A program made the position numbers and the translations under genes. DNA of 50,321 bases from NCBI GenBank assembly GCA_009787485.1, contig WQWP01000002.1:1-50321 (forward strand), read 5' to 3'. Positions 16,901-24,725 of the stretch are shown here, one piece after another; position 1 is the stretch's first letter, and every line of letters starts with the position of its first letter. The stretch comes from Lentimicrobiaceae bacterium (GTDB lineage: Bacteria > Bacteroidota > Bacteroidia > Bacteroidales > WCHB1-69). The notes beneath the pieces are model-generated. The model worked only from the letters and a program-made list of their open reading frames with translations. It did not search any database and had not been told where the DNA came from.

Positions 16901-19326
16901 GGACGACCATTCTTATCAAAGTTAACAACATCATATTGTCGTATTATTCGAGCCAAACTTGGATTGTCCAAATCGTTGGCGCCTACTTCAGGGCCTGCAA
17001 CCTGGAATATTTGGTATCCTTCAAAACGGTAATACCGATCATAAAATATAGTGTCGAAGGTTGTTGAAAACACCGTGGTATCCCCACCAAAATAGATCAC
17101 AGTATCCTTTGTAAAAAAGATCACCGTATCTATTCCGCCTATACTAACTATTAATGAGTCGCTTATAGTAATTTTCATTGAGTCAATACGATGTTGTATT
17201 ACGTCAATTCTAAGTTCTGGAATAGTGGGGTCCATTTCTTCATAGTCTTCCAGTTCATTATTACCTGCGGCGCTATTAGATAACAATAAGATAAGTTTTT
17301 GGTCATATTCTCTAATTGTTAAATTGGGCGCATCTGGGCCATCCAATACTTTGAAACAATTTTCGAACAGCGCCTGACATCTATCATCTGCAATAATTAA
17401 CAGACTGATAGAAGCTTGCACTCCGCCTTGTGTGGCGCGCGCCCACGGAATACCTACCGTGATATAGTTACAAGCGCCTTGTTTGAGAGTAAATGGCCCT
17501 GCAGATTGCATAAAACGGCGGTCATCCGGGGAGTTTCTTTTAGATCCTGTTCCATTCGGGTCTTCTTCCGACCAGGTTCCTGTTCTACCTCCGTTTCCAT
17601 AGATGGCTCCCGGTTGCACTCCTCTGGTGCCCCAGTTGCAATAGTCGGTGCCTCTTGGGAACATAAAATCACACTCCGCAGTATTTTTGTTATCAAAGCC
17701 ATTTCCACCGTAGGTCATTCGTTGACCATTTTTCCATATTCCTCTCAAAAGATTGTAAAATTCAACGGCATTACCGGGGTCTCCAATTTCAGAGCTACTA
17801 TTATTATGGTAAACAAAGCGTCGCATTCCGAAACGTTCATTATCTACAATTCCATCGCCAAAGTTTACACCATTGATGGCAAATTGATTGTTATATCGTA
17901 TAGGCATGGTGTCTTTAGTACCGTCATGATTTGTAATTTCAATTGTTTTCGTAGGGTGAGGTTCTGAAAGATCTTTCGGACCATTCGGATACTGATCAAT
18001 TGGCCACTGTTCAAACAAATAATCTACAAATAGCCTGCAGTATTCTCTTTGTGTCTCACTTCCGGTAGCATCAGCTAACTCTTTATGGAATTTAGGATTG
18101 TCGGAACCGTCCGGGTCAATATAGGGACCTTGAAAGAAGTCCACTCCTACTGCCGGAGGATTAGATCCATAAGCCCAAAACTGTCCGGTGCCATCAATTT
18201 CAACACCATTATAACAATACCCCATACCTCTGTTTACATCACAACCCACATAGTCGTCTTGTGCATATCCCAAGTCGGGGTCCACCCATTGTGAGAAATA
18301 AGTATTTCTGAGTGTATTTCTACCACGGTTAATGATTTCATAAGAATAGAACGTCATTTTATTCAACTCGTCATTAGTAGCAAAAGCAAATGCTTGTACC
18401 CTTATTTCAAGTCCGATAGATCTATTACTTCTTGATTCGGTATGTGCTCCCCCCCTGTCATTAAGGAACCAAAAAATGGTTTCGTCACCTTTAAGTACGT
18501 GGTCTGCATATATCATCATGTTGTCTCTGTATTCGAAGTCTTGTTGTTGGCGTGTCCATATACGTTCCGGAGGCATAGGTAAAGCTTTACTATTTTGATA
18601 TCTTCCTGTTGGGCTGGGATTTGTTCCATCAGCCGACTCGCTCCATGGCAGTTCTTTTGCTCTCTCTCTATTCACATCAGTCCATGGGCAAAGCTCATTC
18701 TCAAAGTCGTAATAAGGATAGTCGCCCAGTTGAGGCCGATACACAGTAGGGTCATTCCCTCCCCATGTTTTATACGGCGCCAAATACATTGATTCTCCAT
18801 CTACTCCATTACCGGGCCATTCTAAAATAGACTGTGGGATCACGTATTCGGGATCATTTTCTATTTGGGCTCTGATATGTCTTTCTACTTCTACACGAGA
18901 AATTGGAAAGAATCTATCATAACGGCTACAGGTAGGTTGGTCAATAGATCCGTCTTTCATTTTCAACGGGCCAGTCCAAAAGTCGTTTCCTCTTTGCCCG
19001 AATGTCATAGCAGCTACATAAAGTTGTTCTGCATCATCTTGTCCTCCAATCCAAAGCGCAGCTGAAAACATAGAGGTTTTACCGGATCCTTTAGGAACCT
19101 CATATTCTGCGATTTCTTTAAACCACATAGTTCCATTGGTTTTCAAGAAGGCTCTTACAAGGTTTAAGGAGAGTTCTGTGTTTCTTGCAGGCGCTAAACA
19201 ATCTGCAGACGCTTTGGGCGCTTTAGTTTTCACAATAGGACCCTTATATTTTTCAGCCTGCACTTGTAAAGTGCCCATCATGAAAATAAGGGATAAAACA
19301 ATTAAAAGTTTAAATTTACTATTCAT
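13945..19326 (-). CDS. Giant secreted protein with T9SS-type C-terminal domain
   Basis: A 1793-residue protein with a signal peptide (LLIVLSLIFMMGTLQVQA, then EKYKGP). The body has a region rich in W, G and D (AALWIGGQDDAEQLYVAAMT, YGGNGFDNKN, LNDRGGAH) and long stretches with strand character. The C-terminal 90 residues start at INIVPNPYYGASLYEG and continue VTINIFTVSGILVRTL and PIAGGVYIIHVNCPGIGER, ending RPTDLNTF. That is a T9SS sorting-domain type; the last residues differ from classical type A (no lysine-rich end). I recognise this as a conserved Bacteroidota family of unknown function. It lies between the TonB receptor (27-base gap) and the PorV/PorQ-like barrel (37-base gap), so the three are probably one transcript. 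Confidence 0.8.
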   Translation of the reverse strand: MNSKFKLLIVLSLIFMMGTLQVQAEKYKGPIVKTKAPKASADCLAPARNTELSLNLVRAFLKTNGTMWFKEIAEYEVPKGSGKTSMFSAALWIGGQDDAEQLYVAAMTFGQRGNDFWTGPLKMKDGSIDQPTCSRYDRFFPISRVEVERHIRAQIENDPEYVIPQSILEWPGNGVDGESMYLAPYKTWGGNDPTVYRPQLGDYPYYDFENELCPWTDVNRERAKELPWSESADGTNPSPTGRYQNSKALPMPPERIWTRQQQDFEYRDNMMIYADHVLKGDETIFWFLNDRGGAHTESRSNRSIGLEIRVQAFAFATNDELNKMTFYSYEIINRGRNTLRNTYFSQWVDPDLGYAQDDYVGCDVNRGMGYCYNGVEIDGTGQFWAYGSNPPAVGVDFFQGPYIDPDGSDNPKFHKELADATGSETQREYCRLFVDYLFEQWPIDQYPNGPKDLSEPHPTKTIEITNHDGTKDTMPIRYNNQFAINGVNFGDGIVDNERFGMRRFVYHNNSSSEIGDPGNAVEFYNLLRGIWKNGQRMTYGGNGFDNKNTAECDFMFPRGTDYCNWGTRGVQPGAIYGNGGRTGTWSEEDPNGTGSKRNSPDDRRFMQSAGPFTLKQGACNYITVGIPWARATQGGVQASISLLIIADDRCQALFENCFKVLDGPDAPNLTIREYDQKLILLLSNSAAGNNELEDYEEMDPTIPELRIDVIQHRIDSMKITISDSLIVSIGGIDTVIFFTKDTVIYFGGDTTVFSTTFDTIFYDRYYRFEGYQIFQVAGPEVGANDLDNPSLARIIRQYDVVNFDKNGRPVGRLINWEFDESLQVPVPREKVDGANLGIEHSFEVIQDAFATGNRQLVNYKTYYFIAIAYAYNEYAPFFIDDSSPIGLVGQKLPYLRGRKTAEGRSVTAIPAIPHPPSVHGGGLTLNSDYGSIPNIIRVDGQGNGGVPLELTKETIDYIVKGGDKDAAGNSTFRAAELKYEKNAGPLNVKVIDPLRVKPYDYTIIIRDSVINNATTDLSNDAYWILSIDPTVSDEELIEAGLIDNYGNAMRVFTSQTSIGQHNEQIIFPLGISVGITNIDFVNTQPEIIAIWGRIMGDTLGIVKYNDYKAKLHYAQSRKIDPPQGDVIFERPNSQWITGLMSASVDVPSNWIRAGNRDKGKWEDPAAYAGNPPVKNEYERWRLEDAFFITNRLSFRVDQQTGAPNWIQDRAFKDYTGEFRTLCNGTWAPYVLASPYDGGPQAKYVNPDENTFPRPGPGTTTIQAQEPLPAYYSFQDIQLPTRQPGYNQTMTNLYSVDIVLTPDRDKWTRCVVLESCSDRTKAEGGALKNEPRKAISVDKDGNPTPDATDGFGPTGNQGMGWFPGYAVNLETGERLNIMFGENSDTTLAKYGNLINGNDMIFNPTYVYALATKDVDTLDIPFIRAGTPIPQWQYDMLFEFVQINQRVRLTDLGIERIWGGMHYVYICNSAGNTAGLFFNSDGLYGGVAKPSDSPPNHNPNHYGYHFPENDFLNNAKRNFNLMDTLIRTPSGGNMAPSVAYESFIDPETKKYPAYECPSYDQGEWLVQKFNQFMIPNHPTRPRLPLTIIWERTIKMQLFNNVMYTHIPMQPEDPELRRQWLSSEVTYKIRVTRPYMRYISRWYNSPAQRQYTVPADLDHLGYPVYKVSTKELAPTFNDTRVYQTVLDQINIVPNPYYGASLYEGNALETMVKITNLPTGLKNDAPVTINIFTVSGILVRTLTKGDTETSFVNWDLKNFANIPIAGGVYIIHVNCPGIGERMLKFFCTMRPTDLNTF

Positions 19327-19353
19327 ATTATTTATATTTTACAAGGTGAAACA

Positions 19354-22300
19354 TTAAAAAGAAAACGATACGCCCAAGTGCACTCTAAAGGGTCGTGTAA
19401 AATTATAGGGATTTGCAATTGCCATTTCGTAGAAATTGATAGCTGAAGCTACCGGCATTCCGAAAGCAGTTCCTCTTGCTATTTGAGTTTGGAACAAGGA
19501 GGAAGACAGGTATCCGTCATCAATCGGGCTTCCTGTGTAGTCGTAAACACCTTGTACATTCTTTATATTGAAGAGGTTTTGAAAGTCTAAATATACAGTA
19601 AGCAAACCGGGTTTATTTTTGCGTTTTCCGCCTTCGGTTTCTTTTTTACTTGCTAAATTGAGGAAGAACGATTTATCAATACGCATATCACAGGTAAAGA
19701 TCCAGGGCATATTCGCTCCGTTGATAGATCCTTTTAGCTGTCCGGCTTTTCTTTCTCCCCATTGTAAAGCGGAATATACGATAGCCGAGCGTGAATAAGG
19801 CATACCGGAAGCCGCAGAGGCCATTAAGGTGACTCCTGAGTTTTCCAACCACCTAATCTCCTTTGTTCTATCAGTACCTCTCTTTTGTTTAATAGTTTTT
19901 GGCCCGTTGTACTGAGTTCCCGAGTGGAAGCGGAGGTCAATGGTTCCGGAAATATTATGCCGCTGGTCGTCCGATAAGTTAACCAATGTTCTCAAGTTCG
20001 GTTGTCCCGAAGCGATAATGGCAAGGTTTGAACCCGGGCTTGATCCGGTTCCTTTAGCAAACTGTAAGGTGTAGTTTATACGGAAAGATAAATTCTTAGT
20101 ACCCCTCATGTCAAGTCCTAACACATATCCTTGTACTGTACCAAAGTCTTGGTTTTCGAAAGAGTAATAAGTGTTTGGATAAGCGCCTGTGAAACGGTAA
20201 GATTGAATCATGTCTCTTTTTTCGGAGTAGTAAGCCGCAATACGAAGCGCTGCATTTTCTCCTACTTTTTGCCGGAATCCGATTTCATAGTCCACACTTC
20301 GCTGTGCGCGCAGTTTCGGGTTATTAATAATGTCGTTAGCAGATTGATTGTTTGTAATAAACAAATAGGAAACGGGGTCAATGAGCAAATTCGTAGCGCG
20401 GTAAGTAATAATGTTATAGTGCGCATAAAACAGTGAGTTGGTAGATACCGGGAAAGAGAATGAAATCCGTGGCATCAAACTCCATTGAGGGTTATACCTT
20501 TCAAACGCATCGCTTGAAACTTTAGAAGGAGCGTCGGGATCGAGCGCCTCTCTTAAAATGGGTCCACCTGTTCCCAAAACGCCGGTGGGGTCAGTAATTT
20601 CTTGTCCTCTGTTATTATACCATGTTTTTCCCTCTCTATAGGCTACCACTCCCGATGTTGGTGCGCCTCCCAAATCATTATCAGCAGTAGATATATAAGG
20701 AACCCAGTCTCCGGTAGCGTTATTGGGGAAGCTGAAATTTCTCCAGGCTTCGGGAACGTTTGGATTGTTTCGGAGTTGTCCTACCGTCCAGGCATCTCTC
20801 AATAAGAACGGGTCTCTTAATACCCATTGGTTGGCATTAAAATAGTCTAAACGTAATCCTACATTGAAAAGGAGGTTAGAAATAGAGAACTTATCTTGTA
20901 AGAAAATCGCCAAATAAACCGGTTCAAAAGCGCCGATAGCATATTTATCTTTTTCGTGCAAATCTCCTCCGCTGAAAAAGTTAGTTAAGCTTATTTTTTT
21001 ATTTGAGATGGCGCCGGTATAGTCGTATCCGCTATAGTTAACCAACGGATTAATACCATTTCTGAGCAACTCGAAATTAGAGAATAAATCTAAACTGAAA
21101 TCATTGGGGTCATAGCTGTCAATATCAAGAAATATTTGATTATTGTCAATGCCTCTGCGTGCTCTAAGATTTCTGTCAAAATTAGAAAGATTGGTCAAAA
21201 TAGGATACATAAGTGTATCTATAATGGCTCCTGTGGTGGGATCGAACACGGGGTTGTTACCACCAAGTTGCCAGTATGGGTTTGCAAAATCGAAGGGGAA
21301 CTGGCCGTCGTCGTAAGTCAACTCTCTCATACGACTCCACAAGCCTATAGCGTTCACAGAATAATTTCTGGTGGTAAGTTTTTCAAATTCAAATCCAAAC
21401 TTCACATCGTGGTCTTTAATATTAAGAGATAAACTGGCTCTTGCGCCAATGGCGTCTTGTCTCGCTTTGGAATACCCTCCTGCATTGCGCCCCGGTGAGG
21501 TATATAATCCGTTGGCAATATTGTTGGGAATATCTCCATTTAAAAGCGCTTGATAGTTTCCATATACTTCATTAGTTAAGTTGAAACCTCCCAGAAACTG
21601 CCAAACTAAAGCGCGGTCAACGTCAGAAGCGTTGTTAATATCTACCCCTGTTTTTTCTTTTATAAAATCAATGAAATTTTGAGTATAAGGTAATAATTCG
21701 GGATTATAATAGTTTCCGTTATTGAGATATCCGTCTTTTTCAAATGTTACCCAGTTTGCAGCCTGATAGTTTACCAATTTCATAGCCCTCATCATACTAT
21801 CTCTTCCGGTAAAGGGGTTATATACCTGCATCATTTCCGGCATATACAAGTCGCTTCTTTCGGTAGTAAACTTACCGATATAGCCATATCCGAAGAGGTT
21901 ATCTTTAAGAACTCTGTCTTGAGATTTTCCATTATATAATGTATAATTAACATTAATGTCATACATTACATTTTTTAGGATAGCATTTGCGGCGGTATCT
22001 GTTTTTACGCGGTGGTTTATTCTGGCGCTTAAACGCAGTGTATTATTTACCCCCATTCCGCTATTGTTTGCATTAAAGAGTGCATTGAATCTTCCCCAGT
22101 TAAGCCATTCCATGTATTCATACGATCCGGTGAAAGAGATGCGGAGATTGTTTTTGGATCTTCCTCGTGCATCTTTTCCACCTCCCATAATATCAATTTT
22201 TCCGGTAGCAATAAAGCCCCAGTCTTGAGCTTGCTGACGTACTCTTACTTGTTTAAAAGCGTCGCTTCCCAAATCATTCGCTCTGTAATAAGGCACGTAT

Positions 22301-23235
22301 CTTCCGGTAGCGAATCTGTATTCGATGGGGTTGTTAATAATATCTTGCGTAACCTCTGGTTTAGCCATCCATGATCCGCCTCGGAGTGGTCGGCTGTCCA
22401 TGTTATAAGTACCTTCGGCAGCGATGAAGAATCCCATACGTGGTGGGTCTTGGGGGGTTTTACCTCTAAGAATAGGACCGGAGATGTTAGCTGCAGCCAA
22501 CATTTGTCCATATCCTTCCACAGAGCTTCGGAGTTCTACGCTTCCGTGGTAGTCTTTCGCTACGCCACGGGTGGTGATCACGGTGAAGCTCGTACCGTCT
22601 CCAAATTCAGCGGGGATACCGCCTTGAATAAGTTCGGCGCCTTCCACCGCTTGCATGGGCACGCCGGCATTTCCACGCACCCGCACGCCGTCGATCATGG
22701 TTTGTTGACCATCACTACGGTTACCGCGCACGGCTGCGATATTGCCGTCCACAGAGGCAACACCGTCTAAGTTTGAGAGGGCGGCCGTAATAGAACGTCC
22801 GGGCGTTTTACGCACTTCATCTCCGGTTAATTTTGAAGAGGAGGTCGTGTTGTCTTGCGAGAAGATGGGTGGTACCCATTCCACTATTACCTCTTCCAAT
22901 TCGGTAGAAGCGCAATCAACCACAAGGTTAACAAACTTCACTTCCGAAGCTGACACATAAATACCCGTTTGGGTGTAGGTAATCGGGCAAGTTGCTCCAC
23001 CGGCAGTAATGTCGTACGTACCTGCTGCAATACCAAAGATTGAGTATTCGCCGCGGTCATCGGTGTATCCACCGTTGAGCACCTTACCATCCTGTTTTAA
23101 AAGAATTTGCAGGAATGGTACCGGAGATCCGTCAGGACTTTTTACTACCCCTTTAATGGTACTTTGGGCGTAAAGCACGCTCCCAGCCAACATACACAAA
23201 GAAAGTGTAAAGAGTAATTTTTTAATCATAGCCAT
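19354..23235 (-). CDS. TonB-dependent receptor with carboxypeptidase-regulatory-like domain
   Basis: A 1293-residue outer-membrane receptor. Signal peptide: LLFTLSLCMLAGSVLYA, then QSTIKGVV. Residues about 24-105 form a CarboxypepD_reg-like domain (GSPVPFLQILLKQDG, GEYSIFGIAAGTYDIT). A plug domain follows (RKTPGRSITAALSNLDGVAS, QTMIDGVRVRG, VEGAELIQGGIPAEFGDG), then the barrel, which ends in RPFRVHLGVSFSF with a terminal phenylalanine. No SusD-like lipoprotein is adjacent; a T9SS cargo and a PorV/PorQ-like barrel take its place. Its ligand is unknown. A well-formed promoter lies at 23275-23307. Confidence 0.9.
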   Translation of the reverse strand: MAMIKKLLFTLSLCMLAGSVLYAQSTIKGVVKSPDGSPVPFLQILLKQDGKVLNGGYTDDRGEYSIFGIAAGTYDITAGGATCPITYTQTGIYVSASEVKFVNLVVDCASTELEEVIVEWVPPIFSQDNTTSSSKLTGDEVRKTPGRSITAALSNLDGVASVDGNIAAVRGNRSDGQQTMIDGVRVRGNAGVPMQAVEGAELIQGGIPAEFGDGTSFTVITTRGVAKDYHGSVELRSSVEGYGQMLAAANISGPILRGKTPQDPPRMGFFIAAEGTYNMDSRPLRGGSWMAKPEVTQDIINNPIEYRFATGRYVPYYRANDLGSDAFKQVRVRQQAQDWGFIATGKIDIMGGGKDARGRSKNNLRISFTGSYEYMEWLNWGRFNALFNANNSGMGVNNTLRLSARINHRVKTDTAANAILKNVMYDINVNYTLYNGKSQDRVLKDNLFGYGYIGKFTTERSDLYMPEMMQVYNPFTGRDSMMRAMKLVNYQAANWVTFEKDGYLNNGNYYNPELLPYTQNFIDFIKEKTGVDINNASDVDRALVWQFLGGFNLTNEVYGNYQALLNGDIPNNIANGLYTSPGRNAGGYSKARQDAIGARASLSLNIKDHDVKFGFEFEKLTTRNYSVNAIGLWSRMRELTYDDGQFPFDFANPYWQLGGNNPVFDPTTGAIIDTLMYPILTNLSNFDRNLRARRGIDNNQIFLDIDSYDPNDFSLDLFSNFELLRNGINPLVNYSGYDYTGAISNKKISLTNFFSGGDLHEKDKYAIGAFEPVYLAIFLQDKFSISNLLFNVGLRLDYFNANQWVLRDPFLLRDAWTVGQLRNNPNVPEAWRNFSFPNNATGDWVPYISTADNDLGGAPTSGVVAYREGKTWYNNRGQEITDPTGVLGTGGPILREALDPDAPSKVSSDAFERYNPQWSLMPRISFSFPVSTNSLFYAHYNIITYRATNLLIDPVSYLFITNNQSANDIINNPKLRAQRSVDYEIGFRQKVGENAALRIAAYYSEKRDMIQSYRFTGAYPNTYYSFENQDFGTVQGYVLGLDMRGTKNLSFRINYTLQFAKGTGSSPGSNLAIIASGQPNLRTLVNLSDDQRHNISGTIDLRFHSGTQYNGPKTIKQKRGTDRTKEIRWLENSGVTLMASAASGMPYSRSAIVYSALQWGERKAGQLKGSINGANMPWIFTCDMRIDKSFFLNLASKKETEGGKRKNKPGLLTVYLDFQNLFNIKNVQGVYDYTGSPIDDGYLSSSLFQTQIARGTAFGMPVASAINFYEMAIANPYNFTRPFRVHLGVSFSF

Positions 23236-23274
23236 TAAATTATATTAAACATAAAATTAGAATTTTCAGGAATG

Positions 23275-23307
23275 CGAAAATATGAATTATTTCTTTTCGG
23301 TTACAAA
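23275..23307 (-). promoter_or_regulatory. Promoter for the TonB-receptor operon
   Basis: On the minus strand, TTTG (23307-23304) is followed after 21 bases by TATTTTCG (23282-23275). This fits the Bacteroidota pattern TTTG-N-TAnnTTTG with one mismatch. The start codon lies 40 bases downstream. Confidence 0.6.
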
Positions 23308-23343
23308 GAAATAAAAAAAAATCATAAAAAAAGCAGTAATTAA

Positions 23344-23751
23344 TTAGCTTTTAGTGTTTTTAAAAATCTCACTAAACAAGAAAGCTCTTTGAAGCTCTGT
23401 GCCTTCAAAACCTTCTAATAATACAATATTATTTTCTGAATCAATATTTTGTGAAATGTTTTCAGAAGTTTTTACGGGAGGACTCACTGTTCCTGTATTT
23501 TGTGTTTTTTTATTTTTTTTGTTCGTTTTTGTATAAAAATCGGCATTTTGTGGTGAATTATGAACATCATATTGTCGAAAAATGACTACCGGATCGAGGG
23601 GATTATACGAGTCTGCTTCCTGTGGAAAATCATGATAAGACTCTTCCGCTCTTTCCGGCGAAGATTGCTTTTTCTTTTTCGATTTTATATACAAGCTAAA
23701 AATTGAAATAGCGATTGCGAAGAGTAAAAATATGATTTGTTCGGTGTCCAT
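23344..23751 (-). CDS. Small single-pass membrane protein of unknown function
   Basis: A 135-residue protein. Residues 6-23 (IIFLLFAIAISIFSLYIK) form one membrane segment, followed by a lysine-rich stop-transfer run (KSKKKKQ) and a polar, probably disordered middle. The C-terminal 25 residues (VLLEGFEGTELQRAFLFSEI then F) look more conserved and resemble a short motif found at the end of small Bacteroidota membrane proteins. It starts 20 bases after the stop of the exonuclease gene and is probably co-transcribed. I cannot name a function. Confidence 0.7.
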   Translation of the reverse strand: MDTEQIIFLLFAIAISIFSLYIKSKKKKQSSPERAEESYHDFPQEADSYNPLDPVVIFRQYDVHNSPQNADFYTKTNKKNKKTQNTGTVSPPVKTSENISQNIDSENNIVLLEGFEGTELQRAFLFSEIFKNTKS

Positions 23752-23771
23752 AATTATTGATTTAAATTTTC

Positions 23772-24581
23772 TTACCTCACACCCCTTACCTCTCTGTAAA
23801 TTCTTGATATTATTTTTTTCGTATAAAGCGGAAAGTCGGCTTTCATCATCCAGTCGTAGTAAGGAGGTTCTATCATGAAAACTTTTTTAACCGGCACGCC
23901 TTTATACTTTCCAAAGTTGAAGACTTCTTCGTCGTTTTCATTGAAAATAACGTGTCCGGCAAAATCAACGGTGCGGTTCTCACGAGAAAAATTGCTGAGC
24001 ATTTTTACGTTGTTTTCTAAAGTGGTAACTTTTCCGGTTTTGGCGTCTTCGTGTGTTTGTCCTTCATACTTAGCTAATTGTCCTTTTAAAATTTCAAAAG
24101 TAGCGCGCGTATCTGCGAGAGCTTGGTGTGCATTGGTTAATTCTTTTTGGCAGTAAAAACGATAAGCGGCGCTTAAATTCCGCGGCTCCATTTTATGAAA
24201 GATGTTTTGCACGTCAATGCAATTTTTGTCTCTTAAATCAAGGTCTTTGTCTATTCTCAAAAACTCTTCTACCAACAAAGGCAGGTCAAACTTATTGGAA
24301 TTGTAACCCGCCAAGTCGCAACTTTCTAAAAACAAGAGAATTTCGTTTGCTACTTCTGCAAAAACGGGCTCGTTTTTCAAGTCGGCGCTGCTAATGCCGT
24401 GCACCGCTTCCGCTTCTTTAGCAATAGGCATTTCGGGGTTTATGCGCCATACTTTTTCTTCCTCACTGCCGTTGGGATTTATTTTGAGCAAGGCTAACTC
24501 TATAATTTTATCTTTTCCAATATTTAAACCGGTTGTTTCTACGTCGAAGAAGACAATGGGGCGGGAGAGGGTTAAAGTCAT
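23772..24581 (-). CDS. DnaQ-like 3'-5' exonuclease
   Basis: A 269-residue DEDD exonuclease. ExoI is FFDVETTGL with D13 and E15, ExoII lies around LAGYNSNKFDLPLL, and ExoIII is HQALADTRAT, giving the DEDDh set. A C-terminal extension (FNFGKYKGVPVKKVF, then YYDWMMKADFPLYTKK) is typical of Bacteroidota exonucleases and may bind nucleic acid. It is a separate protein, not the PolC-type domain, so it may be the proofreading subunit or a stand-alone RNase T-like enzyme. The ATG (24579-24581) directly abuts a tandem array of 7-base units that fills the space where a promoter and leader would be. Confidence 0.9.
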   Translation of the reverse strand: MTLTLSRPIVFFDVETTGLNIGKDKIIELALLKINPNGSEEEKVWRINPEMPIAKEAEAVHGISSADLKNEPVFAEVANEILLFLESCDLAGYNSNKFDLPLLVEEFLRIDKDLDLRDKNCIDVQNIFHKMEPRNLSAAYRFYCQKELTNAHQALADTRATFEILKGQLAKYEGQTHEDAKTGKVTTLENNVKMLSNFSRENRTVDFAGHVIFNENDEEVFNFGKYKGVPVKKVFMIEPPYYDWMMKADFPLYTKKIISRIYREVRGVR

Positions 24582-24664
24582 TAGTGGTTAGTGGTTAGTG
24601 GTTAACGGTTAGTGATTAGTGGTTAGTGGTTAGTGGTTAGTGGTATGAGGTATGTGGTATGTGG
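24582..24664. repeat. Tandem heptanucleotide array
   Basis: From 24581 the plus strand reads twelve successive 7-base units: TTAGTGG three times, TTAACGG, TTAGTGA, TTAGTGG four times, TATGAGG, TATGTGG twice. The register is never lost. The array begins at the exonuclease start codon. There are no unique spacers, so it is not a CRISPR. Confidence 0.93.
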
Positions 24665-24680
24665 TATTATTCAATATTCA

Positions 24681-24716
24681 GTCCTGTCTTGAATTAAATT
24701 CAGGATAATTCAGGAC
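24681..24716. repeat. Imperfect inverted repeat upstream of the heptamer array
   Basis: GTCCTG and CAGGAC bound a segment with internal complementarity (TTGAATT / AATTCAGG). It is preceded by ATTCAATATTCA, a unit related to other 7-base arrays. It may act as a weak terminator for the T9SS gene ending at 24726, but no T-tract is clear. Confidence 0.45.
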
Positions 24717-24725
24717 AATAAACTT

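Noticed and set aside
24582..24664. Regular array that might be taken for a CRISPR
   Set aside because: Units of seven bases follow each other directly without unique spacers, and no cas genes are near.
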